From the NCBI GenBank assembly GCA_024516035.1, contig CM044956.1:54713533-54777532 (forward strand): a stretch of 64,000 nt of DNA, given 5' to 3'. Under the pieces are notes generated by a model. The model had not been told where the DNA came from, did no database searches, and saw only the letters and a program-made list of their open reading frames with translations. Below, in pieces: positions 20,428-53,300 of the stretch. The translations under genes and the position numbers were made by a program. Position 1 is the first letter of the stretch, and every line of letters begins with the position of its first letter. Origin of the DNA: Bactericera cockerelli (lineage: Eukaryota; Arthropoda; Insecta; Hemiptera; Triozidae).

Positions 20428-20587
20428 GGATTATAAATGCTCGGTAATAGTTATGTAACACATCTGTGTTTCTCGAGACTTGATTTTGTATATTGTTTTT
20501 ATATGAAGAAAATTTGCAACTTCGAACTCCAGGATACCAATTTCAATAATAAAATTAATTTCACCCGTACTCTGGTCTATGGTTCAG

Positions 20588-20790
20588 AAGCCAGCCTCCG
20601 TGGTGTAAAGGTTGCGACCACTGCCCGTGGTCCAGAGATCCTGAGTTCGATCCCGGGTTGGGCAGAATTTTCTAACAAAAAATCCTGTTCCCTCCCAATA
20701 TGTGGCATTTCCGGCCCATCCCAGGCTGGGTGAGGTTGATGTAATAGTTTTAATCGGGCAGTATAAATAAGGCGATATTATTACCATTAA
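20588..20790 (+). mobile_element. SINE family C (tRNA-headed, shared tail domain)
   Basis: The head 'ccgtggtgtaaaggttgcga' and the B box 'gagttcgatcccggg' are followed by 'cccaggctgggtgaggttga', the same domain found in the 5S-headed SINEs. The end is an 'ataaataaggcgatatta' tail. Confidence 0.75.
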
Positions 20791-21741
20791 TGTTCAGTAT
20801 GCAATAAGTAATAAGGAGGTTTCTTGACAAAAGCTAAGCTTTTTACAGATAAGATACCTCTCGGTCTTTTTTAAAATGACTGATTTTGTTTTATATTTTA
20901 TTTGAATTCCATTTACCTACATATCTATTATTATTTTTTACTTAACCTGAATTACATATATTTTATATACATATTATACTACTCTATATGAAACTGAGTC
21001 TTTTGTTAAAACTTTCTTTTCTTTCCCAGATTTAATGATTTCTTCTACGAAAGTCTAGAATCTAGATGTACTAGTAACATTGAAAACTCATGTGCAACAA
21101 GTTTATGGTCAAGAGTGAATAATCCAAAAAATAAACCATTTATAATAATTAATATTAAAATTTAAAATACATAAAATATAGCACCAATAAATTATTAGTA
21201 CACATAAAAACCTGTCAGCATTTCTACCTGTCTTGCGCAATACTAATAAATCACTACTTATACTACATAATATCACCGATTTTCACGCATCAGATAGGTA
21301 GGTACCAAGTAAACCCATACCACATTTAACCTCCTCTTTAATTTATCAACACCCATTTATTATGAATATCCCTCCTTATCTAACAATGTGTTTTATTGTT
21401 TATAGAAATAAGTTCTTACTTTGTCCATTCACTATTCAAGTTATTTTTTGAAATGTGTCATAAACATTAAAGGCGGGTTTATGGAAGAAAAGTTTGTTAA
21501 ATTCTGACATACATTTCATGCTCCAACATAAAGATCATTCTGTTTACTGAACAACTATGAGAGAAGAGTCCCAAGATTTCATCTATTTTCTTTGTTTGAA
21601 CACCTAAATTTTGCACCAACAAATCTTTCCATCCATCGATTGTAATTTCTATCTTGTTTCACTTGTGATAAAACAAATTGAGTTTTCAACTGATAGAAAT
21701 TTAATTTGTTCAAATGAACTTTCGCACAGAATTATTCACTC
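20791..21741. other. SCCPDH-PEX6 intergenic gap
   Basis: The two genes are tail to tail here. The stretch is AT-rich. I see no gene and no recognisable repeat. Confidence 0.5.
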
Positions 21742-42446
<20,705 letters not shown>

Positions 42447-42749
42447 TTTCTGAAAGAATAAAATGAAAACATCTTTATTAAATAATAATAATAAATGTGG
42501 TGTGGTTAGGAATGTTTACCACTTTGTTGTGTTATTATTTTTACTTGACCTGGTTTTGTAGAGTTTTGGTGAAAACTCCTTATCATTAACACATCTAGTT
42601 AGGCTTACTTGGGTTAGTTTTGTTACTTACTATGCCACACATCAGCATAAAGCACTCTGGGTAGTGTGTGGATATGTGATCACGCGGCCCCTGATAGTAC
42701 TCAATTCGTGAACACCTGTGTTCACGTGGCGCTAGATGTGTTAAAACTG

Positions 42750-43020
42750 CAAGCTAATGAGATCTATTGTGACCAGTTGATTCTATTTGGTTATAATATC
42801 CTGATTTTAATAAGTCATTTTCAGGACAGGGATTTATACTCTATTCTTATGTAGTTCTTCTTGGATACATTAACCTCATCCAGCCTGGGTTGGGCCAGAA
42901 ATGAAAGCCTCATGTGTTGGGAGGAATCAGCATTTTTGTAAGAAAATTCTGGCCAACCTGGGATCAAAATTGGGATCTCTAGATCACGAGCAGTAGTTAC
43001 TACTACTGCTACACTACAAA
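42750..43020 (-). mobile_element. SINE family C copy, degraded head
   Basis: On the plus strand: 'gaccagttgattctatttgg', 'ttaacctcatccagcctggg' and 'ctagatcacgagcagtagtt', matching the copy at 58600-58930 through the shared tail domain. Confidence 0.65.
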
Positions 43021-43431
43021 TACCAGAATTTGGTGTGTTGGAAAATGTTGAGAATTATCAAAGAAAAAAAAGCTTTGGGATTCTAGTAAGGCATATTCAC
43101 TCAGGGTCCCCGTAGTGAATTTTTTTTTTTCTTCTTCAAAATAGAATTGACAAGAGATGTGTCAAATGTCACCTAAATTCAAAGTTGCAGTTAAATACCT
43201 ACCAATGGAAATTACTTACAAGAGTGTATGTTGGAGAGCAAACTACAAAAATACATGTTCAATCCATACTGCAAATTTTGTCAGCTTGATATCAATGGTA
43301 GCGAACAAAAAGATTTAAACCATCTGTTCTTTCAGGATTGTGGTAAATCTAAGACTAGAAGAGATAATAAATCAAATCAATTATTTTTTTCTGAAAAGAG
43401 AAAACTGATTATTATTATTATTAACTGGGGT

Positions 43432-43640
43432 TTGACTTCCCATTCAACAGCTTGGTCATCTCAAGATGGGAGTGTCAAACTCACAAACCTGCTACCTACA
43501 TTAACCTCACACAGCCTGGGTTGGGCTGGAATGCCAGTATCCAAAATTATTCACCGTGCTAGATATTGCTAAGGTAACTTTGGTGATTCCACAAGAACTG
43601 TTGCATTCAACAAGCCATTGACACTGGGCATGGGCACACT
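43432..43640 (-). mobile_element. 5S-rRNA-headed SINE
   Basis: On the minus strand: 'gttgaatgcaacagttcttg', then 'tggaatcaccaaagtta' (5S rRNA order), then 'aacccaggctgtgtgaggtt' and 'taggtagcaggtttgtgag', the shared tail domain, ending before (ATT)n. Confidence 0.72.
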
Positions 43641-44239
43641 GGCAATGGCTAAGAAAACTGAAAATTATGATTTTTATTTTCTTGTATGAACTTTCAATTA
43701 GGTACCTTCTTTGATCTTGATGATCTCCTGTGCCCTCAGATATCTAAAGTTTGATTATAGATATTTTTAAATATTTATTTTTAGATTAACAGATGGTGTT
43801 AATTGATTTTTTAATTTGAAACAGTTGAAAAATAATAATGTAATAGGTTCTATACCACTGAGAGATTTTTTATCTTTTTATTGAGTTTTATTATTTTTTA
43901 AAAAAATTCGCGCTTATAAGTTAGGCGCTTTTTCAAATGCGCCATAATATAAGCAGCCGCTAGAGTGCGCTATTTGAAAAGAGCTTCATCTTTTTGGCGG
44001 AAAAAGCTAAATAATTCAAAATGTAAAACAAAAGTACAGAAGACCAGAAGATTTATGATAAACGACAATTGTCTGAAAATACATACTTCAATCCAAGAAT
44101 AAATTCATTAAATAGAAAAAAAGTATTAAATCTAGTACTTGTGGATTTTCTTCATTGTTTGTTTGAAGCTCTTCAAGGGTAAGATACTCATTTTCACCAT
44201 AATTGATATCAACTACATGCAATTGATTACCTACAGCAC

Positions 44240-44490
44240 TTTTCTTAATCTGGGTTTAACGTTGCTTTCAACTGCATGGTCATATCACAACGGCAGTATT
44301 ACCCTCCATTCAAACCTGCTAACCACATTAACCTGAAACCTCATCCAGCCTGGGCTGGGCCAGAATGCCAACATCACAAATTCTTCACCTTGATGAACAT
44401 TGCTTAACTTTGGTGATCTTATGAAGACTTGTGCATCCCACAGCACACCCAGTGAAAATTTCTGATTGACACAACTATTATATTAATATT
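44240..44490 (-). mobile_element. 5S-rRNA-headed SINE, second copy
   Basis: On the minus strand: 'gatcaccaaagttaagcaat' (5S box A), then 'cccagcccaggctggatgag' and 'gttaatgtggttagcaggtt'. It is a close relative of the copy 600 bp away and in the same orientation. Confidence 0.72.
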
Positions 44491-44744
44491 AATCAAACTG
44501 GGTAACACAGTTGGACCTGAATAAAACAGGAATGCCAGGGACTGGCAACATATTTCAGCTCAGAGATGTTTCATTATTGAAATCCAGGACTGTAGTACAT
44601 CACATCACTCGTAACAATTCTATCATTTAGATTTCAGCTTTTGGCCTTAGAATCAAACCCTTAACTTCTTAGTTCTAAGTGAAAAACAATTTTCTCTAGT
44701 AAATACCTTCTGCTGAATTTTGAGGGCCCTTAAACCATGTGCAT

Positions 44745-46088
44745 TAGGGTGGGCCGAAACTGGGCAAAAAAATTTTTTTTTAAGCAATTGAGGTAGGCTG
44801 AGTGAGGAATAGTTGCCAAATAGGCAAGAACTTAAATTGGTGTAGTTACAGGTCATAGTTCCAACATCTTGAGGTTCCACACTCAATTTTTTTAGTATTA
44901 AAGAAAATTTTCCTGAAAAATGTCAATCTCTCATAATTTTTTATTGAAAAAAGGTTATAATTTAATATGCTTATCGTGAGAATTTTTTTAAAGGACATTG
45001 AAACATTTTTGTGTGACAAGGGAATGTTTTTGACCCAGGGCGTTCGGCCATTTTGACGATTGAACACTGTGATTCACGGTATTTCACTGTAATCCCATTT
45101 TCACATCTCGTTTGGTATCCTTGTGAATTACTGGGTTTCAAGTTGAATGTGAAGAGCAAACTTGGTTGTTGTTTGTCGTACCCATTAATAATCAGTGTAG
45201 TGGTCTGGTTGGTATCAGTGTAATATGGTGTAGTAGTGATTAATGTGGGGAGCCTTCGATTTTCGGTGGGTCATAATGCCTAAGAAAATTACCCGCAGTA
45301 ATTCTGCCGCCTGCCCCATCTTTGGAACGTGTGGACGAAATTTATTTAAAGGTAATGCTTTGAAGAGTGCTTCATCACCCACTTTTTGTGGGTTAGAGAG
45401 GATCTGCGATGGAAAGGGAATGCCAAAGACCCGTCGGTGAAAGACATAAGTCAAACTGTGTCTTAAAACATGGAAAAAATTTTAGAAGGCAGCTTCCATC
45501 CCAGTAGTGAGCCACAAAGAAATTATTCGGTTGATTAGAGCCTACAATGACAAATACAAAGACATGGAGAGAGTTCCTGCATCGAAAATGGGTTATGAAA
45601 GGAAAAGGGAATTGTTCTTGGAGCATGCTAGAACTACTCTGTTTGACATTGCAGTTTGTAAGTGCTTTAACTACCACGAAAGAACTTCTTTACGTCAAAC
45701 AAAAACATTAAAAACCCTCCCCGTGTTGTAGTGTTGCGGTGACTATATTTTTTTTAACAGGTTTTGTGCATATTCTGGTAGGCAGCAATTATTAAAAATT
45801 ATTTAACTTTTCATTTGTTAATTTCTGTGGACTATTTATGTGACGCAATCCCATGATCACTTATTATTGGTTTATTGAAAGCAAAAAATGAACTAAAACT
45901 AAAATAAATTTGGTCAAATAGAGATTTTTCAAGGTTTTTCGAGGGTAAAATTTTCAAATGGAGTGTGGAACCTCAAGATGATGAAATTTCAATCTGAAAC
46001 TTCACAGCTATTATTTTCAGCTCGTTTAACAACCACTTTTGACTCAGCTGTGTCCAATTTTTGAGATTTTTTTTTTCGGCCCACCCTA
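44745..46088. mobile_element. 1.34 kb DNA element with 8 bp target duplication
   Basis: The ends are TAGGGTGGGCCGAAA (44745-44759) and its reverse complement ending 46088. ATGTGCAT flanks both sides (44737-44744, 46089-46096). A second inverted block, 'catcttgaggttccacact', lies about 120 bp inside each end. An 8 bp duplication fits hAT or P superfamilies. Internal coding remnants are at 45240-45735. Confidence 0.85.
45240..45735 (+). pseudogene. Remnant of an element-encoded N-terminal region
   Basis: Two short frames remain: 45243-45440 (NSAACPIFGTCGRNLF, opening without family ID) and 45507-45731 (VSHKEIIRLIRAYNDKYKDM, then EHARTTLFDIAVCKC). The second resembles N-terminal parts of proteins found in arthropod repeats. 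Stops and a frame change between them show decay. No catalytic domain is visible. Confidence 0.4.
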
Positions 46089-46099
46089 ATGTGCATGTA

Positions 46100-46815
46100 T
46101 TTTACCTATTGCACGCTTGAAGCTGGTTGGACATTCAGTCTGTATTTTGACAGACTTAATGTTTTTCTATAACCAGGTTTTCTAGTTGTTGCATAGGATT
46201 TTACATGATATTTTTGATACTTGGCTGGCATGTTCTCCGAGAAGGTTATGTGATGACAAATTTTGCTAGTTTTTGGTTCTGGATGTAGGTATTATCCAAA
46301 GAATAATAAAAAAAAATTGGTACTAGCTTATTTTAAAGAAAAGAACAAGAATCTAATTGAGAGAGATGTCAAGGTCACACCACTCCAACAGAACTCAGTA
46401 GTTCTTCTTGGATACAGAATAAAACTACAAAATTTTCATCTTCAAACCACTAGGTCACAGCTTTGATTCCCACTGTGGCTATATTTTTTATTTATTTAAA
46501 TTATGTTTTTAAATAAATATTGTTCTTTATTCTATGGACCATAGGTCCAACTGTCCTAAAAATCATACTATCTAATTTCTCATTGAAAAATACATGAGCA
46601 ACAAATAATATCTTTTTATTTCCATAACCTAATAGGATGATATGCCAGCCATGTATCAAAAATCCTACCTAAAATCCTATGGAGCAACTAGAAAGTAAAA
46701 ACCCTGTATAATATAGGAATGTATCAACAGTGCTAGATGTACAACATATTATTTTGTGGATTGCATATGTTTTTCAGGGACACCTACATAAAATCTACTT
46801 TTTCTGTTGTTCCAG
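46100..46815. other. Upstream region of SMN
   Basis: No gene seen. An acceptor (ttgttccag) ends at 46815, so a 5' UTR exon of SMN lies upstream but could not be placed. Around 46540-46700 there is a 'ccataggtccaactgtcc' stretch of unknown type. Confidence 0.4.
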
Positions 46816-46830
46816 GTAGAAAAATCCAAT

Positions 46831-47625
46831 ATGACAACAGAACAGGATGCTGCTGTTAATATTCCAAACAATAAGGAGCCAGGTGTTCCAGAGACTGGGG
46901 AACAATTCAGTGTTGCGGTAGACTTCATTAGTCAAGCACCAGATGATTCAGAACTTATTGATGCTTATGAGAGGGCTGTTAAAAATGCCAAAGAGAAAAT
47001 ATTTCAGAAGAGACCAGAGCTCAGATTGTTGGAAGAGAATGATAAGTCTGATGCACCAAATGAGAATTCTAATCTAAAGATTGCAAATAAGTTCAATAAA
47101 CCCAAGAAGCAGAGAGCTAAAGGTAAAGGGAATTGGAAAAGTGGCCAGAGTTGTCGTGCTATTTTCAGTGGTGATAATCAAGAATATGAGGCTGTGTTAT
47201 GTACTCTCAATCCAGAAAGAGATGAGTGTGTTGTCAAATTTTCAGGTTATGGAAACAAAGAAAAAGTTCCACTCAGTTCTTTAACTCCATCATATGGACC
47301 CACAGCTATTCTTGAACAAAAAATAAGAGCTTCCACACTAGCTGAATCTACTGTCACTGATCTTAATGAGTCTTTCTACTCCCCTTCAAGCAGCACATGC
47401 AATTCTCACAAATTTATTCCTGCTGATCTGTCAGAGAATAGTTCTCTTGCCAGTAAGGCCATACCACCAATCCCTCCTCCACCATTTCTGGCAGGGCAGT
47501 CCATTGAGTCTACTGACTCTTTGTCTTCAGTTCTCATGGCTTGGTATATGGCTGGCTATCACACTGGTTTTTATGCTGGATCTCTCCGTTCAAAGGAAAA
47601 CAAACCTTATGGAAGGAAGGCTTGA
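46831..47625 (+). CDS. SMN: Survival motor neuron protein
   Basis: A single coding exon gives 264 aa from the ATG at 46831, 15 bases after a splice acceptor. SMN is the core of the complex that loads Sm proteins onto spliceosomal snRNAs. The N-terminal helix DDSELIDAYERAVKNAK is the Gemin2-binding segment (human DDTALIKAYDKAVASFK). A basic Lys-rich linker leads to the Tudor domain (about 105-160, GQSCRAIFSGDNQEYEAV to KFSGYGNKEKVPLSSL), which binds dimethyl-arginine. Aromatic-cage positions read F, Y, F, Y where human has W, Y, Y, Y. After a Ser-rich and short Pro stretch (IPPIPPPPFL) comes the oligomerising YG box LSSVLMAWYMAGYHTGFYAG. All diagnostic parts are intact. Confidence 0.96.
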   Translation: MTTEQDAAVNIPNNKEPGVPETGEQFSVAVDFISQAPDDSELIDAYERAVKNAKEKIFQKRPELRLLEENDKSDAPNENSNLKIANKFNKPKKQRAKGKGNWKSGQSCRAIFSGDNQEYEAVLCTLNPERDECVVKFSGYGNKEKVPLSSLTPSYGPTAILEQKIRASTLAESTVTDLNESFYSPSSSTCNSHKFIPADLSENSSLASKAIPPIPPPPFLAGQSIESTDSLSSVLMAWYMAGYHTGFYAGSLRSKENKPYGRKA

Positions 47626-47875
47626 GTTAATTTAGCCCTTTTTTATTTAAACATATGTAAACATATTTGTACAATGAATACTTTCTTCAGAAGTAAAGAG
47701 TCCATAGAAATAGAGATAAAATTCATTATATTTATTCCTATTGCAAATGATAGAAAATTTGAAAAAAAACTATAAAGCTATGTTGTTGTAAAAACAAAAT
47801 GGTTTTCTTCTTCATGAATTTCATCTTTTTTTTTTCATTAATAAGAGTTTCATTTTCTTTTTTCAAACATTATGA

Positions 47876-47881
47876 AATAAA
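47876..47881 (+). terminator. Poly(A) signal of SMN
   Basis: AATAAA lies about 250 bases after the SMN stop codon. A second AATAAA follows at about 47890, so alternative 3' ends are possible. Confidence 0.55.
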
Positions 47882-48369
47882 ATTACAATAAATATTTCAG
47901 ATTACAATATAGGTAATTAGAATTTCCTTGAAGTGTTCAAGATTATTTCATGAAATCTTGTTCCTAGATTTCATCTTGTATGTATGTGTGAAAAAGAGAA
48001 AAAAATTGAGGAAAAGTTCAAAAACAAACAATATTTGACTGAAATAAGTTTTATCCCGAAATCAAAGACTCTTGAAATTTAATAAGTTGATAATTATTTT
48101 CAAGATGGAAGATTGTGGAAAAAAGAGTAACACTATGCGGTATGATTGGGTCCAAAATCAAATCAATCAAGAAAAATAAGGTACAACAATACTTAACAAG
48201 GTACAAGTAATAATACTAATAAGGAAACTTTTTACACGGCAAGATTCCGATTGTATAATCCTAAACAGACACCTTGGATACAGAGAGAATTAAAAAATTC
48301 TATTTATGAATGAAAACTTTCCTCGTAATAAGTACTGTCTTCCAGGATTGTCTGTCTTGAGATTTTTTA

Positions 48370-49050
48370 AACATAATGGCCTTAAATATGGGTTAAAAAT
48401 CTGGTGTAAACATCACACGACTTTCCTTATCCCCCAAAAAGAAGTCGAATTCCGCCACTGGTGACTCAACGATAATGAATAGTTAAAAATCAGTGCCAAA
48501 TTCGTAATCAGCACCTTAAAATCGTTGGATTTGATATGTCGCAACCCCCATCTAGGGTAAATAATAGAAAAGTTAGTCCAAGTGGGTCCCCCCAAAATAC
48601 CGGTAAATTGGGGCCGGGTTCCAAAAAGTTCAAGATATCAAAAAAAATATGAGAATAGACCCCTATTATTTTTTTAATCCGAGAAAATGTTGTTCTTTAA
48701 CTTTTTTTGTATCTTTAACCAATTCAAAGAAGCGGCGGTTGCGGCCAATATTTGCGGCCCTGCGGCCGCATCTTGCGTCCGATTTCAACCAAAAGTTTCG
48801 TGGTTCGTTTGGTGTATAAAACTAATTTGCATACCAAATTTCAAGTCTATAGCTCTTGTCGTTCTCGAGATATCCTGTTTACACACACACACACACACAC
48901 ACACGACAGACAGACGCACGGACCAATGGCTGAAAACAACTTTTTTGGTATCCTGAGGCTATGAGTCGTCCAGAAATGTGAAAAACTGGGTAGGTCAAAT
49001 TTTCGACGAATACAATACTTTCCTTATTATAGGATAAGGAAAGTAAAAAT
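48370..49050 (+). repeat. Interspersed repeat G, copy 2
   Basis: It matches 12660-13370 along its length, including the NotI-like 'ccctgcggccgcatc' core, a shorter (CA)n at about 48882-48904 and the end 'gaatacaatactttcc' plus 'aggataaggaaagtaaaa'. A fragment of the same end is at 55700-55800. Confidence 0.82.
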
Positions 49051-49419
49051 TTAAGATTGGTAGATTAAAAACAAAGAATATGTCATTAGTCCTGGATTCC
49101 AATTTTTCTTATGAAATGCAAACTGTAGTAGTCTCATAATTTATTTTTAATTATTATTGGTGTAAATAAATTTGAAACCAGAAAATTACTGGAAAAATAA
49201 AATCATGTTAATTTGCTATTTTATTTCAAAATAGATGAGAACAAATGCTATCACGCATAAAATGTACAAACACCATAAAATGAAATACAGTAAGAATGTT
49301 AATAGTATTTTCGTGTTAATTCCATAAAATCAATGTCACAAAACGTTGCTTGAACCATTCCATTTATAAATTTGAAAGATACATGGACATGTAAACCATT
49401 TGAATAAGAAAAAGGCTTG

Positions 49420-49600
49420 GCTTGCCCGCACAGTGACCTTGGTTCGAATGCCAGCAGATTTGGAATTTTTTGGCTCACTACTTTCAATATTATGGAATCC
49501 ATTCATACCTCATGAGGAGACTCTAATGGACATAAAAGTAATGAACTATACTTCAGTGCTACCCACTAAAATGTGATATAGTGACACAATGGAACACATT
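49420..49600 (+). mobile_element. SINE family B, degraded copy
   Basis: 'cagtgaccttggttcgaatg' (B box) is followed by 'ccattcatacctcatgagga' and 'cccactaaaatgtgatatag'. Confidence 0.6.
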
Positions 49601-50311
49601 TATTTATTTGATTTAATAAGAAATATTGAAACCGTATCAAATTAAATAAACAGGAGATTAATTACATAGCCTATGTAGTACAAATATTCACAAAATTGAC
49701 TAATTTACTGATGACAGGACAAGAATAGCTGTCCTGTTGACTACGACCTTTTTGTAGTGAAGCAGTAACAGAGTATCCAGATTTATCTGAGACTTTGGTT
49801 ATCATTTTATGTCAGGAGTCAGTCCTAATATGATGTCCAACTTCTGAAACGAGAAAAACGAAAATAATTCAGTCCTGAGAAGTTGGTATTTCCATATTGC
49901 AAGAAATTTCGTGCAGTTTTGTGTACAAGCCAAAAAATGAAATGCTATATTTTGGAATCAAAGTGATTCTAGGATATTTAAAGTGCCCAATAAAAGATAG
50001 CAGCATACTTAACAATGTCAAGATTATTAGAACTGTCTAACCAGTCCATCTGGCTGGTAGTCAATGAAGATAAAGTTAACACTGAGTTTTTAATATCCTT
50101 GGTTTCTATTTCTAGAATGTTTACAAGGGGCCAAATAATGAAACATGATTAAAGTTAAGATAATCCATGCACGCAATTATGTTGGAGTTTCAACCAATCA
50201 CAGCACACTATAGCCCGACGTGAGGGGCGATCTGGACTATCTTAACTTTAATCCTATTTATTAATTTGGTCCTAGATTTTTTTGTTGATAGAATAAAGAT
50301 GTTGAAAAAAC

Positions 50312-53300
50312 TTAATTAAAGGTTTTGTCGCCCAATGGATAGTCACACAAATCAGTTTTAATCTGTGGGCTTGAAGAAACTGGGACTCACTCTTATTAGT
50401 CGAATTGGCGAGAGCCCATGCATCAACTTCGAAATGAAACAAAGAGCTTTTAATTATATACAAACAGACAAATAATAAGGAAAACTTAGAGTTCAAACTA
50501 AGAGACATGACTCTTCTGAATTACCTGCAGTTAGCTGGTAAACTAAGACTTGACTCTTCTGAATTACCTGCAGTAAGCTGGTAAACTAAGACTTGACTCT
50601 TATGAATTACCTGCAGAAGCTGGTAAACTAAGACTTGACTCTTCTGAATTACCTGCAGTAAGCTGCGCCGGCTTCGTATGAGCGTATCACTCACGGGAGG
50701 TATGGGAGCTAGCAAAGTTTTCTGGATACTTTGGATCATCACTTCCTGCTCCTGAATCAAAGCCCTCTCGTGAATCTGAAAATGGATTTGAATTATCTGT
50801 AAATAATAATAATAATAATAATGCCGTGTCCGTAAGATAGGGACAGATACCTAAATCGCTGTGGTGAGAGGATTATGTGGACGCCAGGCACGGCTGGTGG
50901 AAAAATGTTTGAGGGGTGCTACCACATAAACCGGACTAAAATGGGATTTAGTCGCTCTTTCACTAAAAAGTTCGAGTTTGTTTACCATGCCACATGCCAG
51001 TCATAACAATTATTGCTTGAATTATTCTAAAAATGTGTGATAATTTTCATTGTGTACGAGCTAGGACTTATCCTCTTTTTTGTCTGGGGGTGCTGCAGCT
51101 CCTTAGCACCGGCCGCGCCTGATGGACGCCCAGATCCAATGTGTAAATATGAATCATCGATTCCTACCTGGGAAAGCTACATGATAAATAATTACTGTAT
51201 TGCCAACCCATGTTTATTTTTTTACAATCTATAAAACTAGAATTTGAACCAGTTCACTAAGCGACTAACAAATCACTGCTCCATTTTTGTTTGTTACTTT
51301 TTTTTGGGAGAGGAGGTAAATCTTATAACTTATAACATTATTCAAAACTTTGTGTGGGGCTTGTGTGCAGACACTGTGCTCAGTAGCCACTAAAATCCTC
51401 CTCTCCCCCTAAAGGACACTTAACCCCGGAACCGTTCTATGAACATTGCTGCGGGTGTGAAATACTATAGGGTTCCCCTTTTATGTATTGGAGTATATCT
51501 TGTTGGGGGCTATGTACGAGTTCGGTGCGAAAAATAAAAAAATGTATGAGTTGGGTCCTCTCTAAAAAAGGTCATGTATGAATTCGGTCCGATTGAAAAA
51601 AGGTCATATAAGAATTCGGTGCCCTGGTACGGGAAAAGGTGGATTGGATCCCAAATTCTATTTCATAGGTGTATTGGGTCCCACAAGGAAAAAGGTCATG
51701 TATGAATTGGGTCCCTTATATTTTTTTTCTATTCATAGGTTAATTCGGTCCCTTGAATTTAGCTGAATAGTATTTATTAATTTTCCTTGTAGGTGTAATA
51801 ATAATACATGGTACATAGTGCATAGGTAGGTACGATAGCACATAGGTAGATAAGCTTGACTATTAGTTCATCAGTGTCATTCATCAAAGCAGTGTTTATA
51901 AAATAAAGAAATAATAAAATAAAGCAATTTCCCGGCCCCACTCAGGCTGGGTGAGGTCAATGTGAGTAGCAGGTTTGTGAGTTTCCTGCGAATGGAGGGT
52001 AAAACCCCCGTCGTGATATGACCATGGCAGTTGAAAGCGACGTTAAACCCCACTTTAAAAAATAAAAAAAATAATAATAAAGCATCGAGCGAGATTGGCT
52101 AGGCATCCTACATTACCCAAAAGTATCGAAGAAACTCAAAATGCCATCAAAAACATGGACATCCAAACAAATACGGGTGAATTTTTTTATTTGTAATGAT
52201 GAAGAAACAAAAATTATTATGTTTTCTACTGTTTCCAATTTACAATTACTTTGTGATTCTCAAAGAGTTTTCATGGACGGAACCTTCAAGAACTGCCCTA
52301 AATTCTAATTTCAGGTTTTCACTTTGTTAGGTTTGAAGAACAACGTTTTATTCCTTTGGTTTTTTTACTACTACCGGGGAAAACAAAATCCATTTATAAA
52401 CAAGCTTTTCAACATGTTAAATCTCAATGTAGTTAAAAAATAAATAAATCAAAAAATATCCATTTTGTGAATTCTATCTAGGGACCGAATTCATACGCCA
52501 ATGGACCCAACGTATCAATTGGGTCCCAAATTATGGGACCCAATTCATACGTGACCCTTTTTTCAAAATTATTCTCGGACCCAATTCATACTCAGCCCCT
52601 GGTACCTGCCCTGATGATCAGGTAATTATAGTATTTTTTTCCTCATAGGCATGGTCTTCCATGTATTTTACCTAACCCGACTATAAAGCCGAGGCGTGGC
52701 CTACATTGTATTTTACCTAACCCTACTATAAACCCAAGGCATGGCATTCAATGTATTTTACCTAACCCTACTATTAAAGCGAGGCATGGCCTACATTGTA
52801 TTTTACCTAACCCTAATATAAACCCAAGGCATTGCCTTCATTGTATTTTACCTAACCCTACTATAAACCCAAGGCATGGCCTTCATTTTATTTTACCTCA
52901 CCCTACTATAAACCCAAGGCATGGCCTTCATTTTATTTTACCTCACCCTACTATAAACCCAAGGCATGGCCTTCATTTTATTTTACCTAACCCTACTATA
53001 AGCCCTAGGCATGGCCTTCAAGGAGGAAATGGATAGTCTTGCTGAATGTAATTGTCTACAACATAATCTACTAACTTAATAACAGCAGGATTATTACATT
53101 ATAAAGAAACAATCAATCTATAAGTCATTGGCAAGACCGTCCACCGCTAACAATCGTCCATCACCTTTTCTTAGGCGGCACCGAATTCATACATGAAAAG
53201 GTTGCGGGTAATCTTCGCACCGAACTCACCTTTTTGCCTCTTGGTTGTGTTCTATTAACATTCTCTTTGACATTTATTATGTTCTTGATCATTTTTTCCA

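Larger units (their letters stand above)
51500..53235. mobile_element. MULE-like element, decayed
   Basis: GAGTTCGGTGCGAA occurs at about 51509 and inverted at about 53213-53227. Near the left end GTATGAATT(C/G)GGTCC-type motifs are direct repeats; near 52480-52600 and 53175 they recur inverted. A MULE transposase relic lies inside, and a SINE tail is inserted at 51928-52060. The exact ends and target duplication could not be fixed. Confidence 0.5.
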
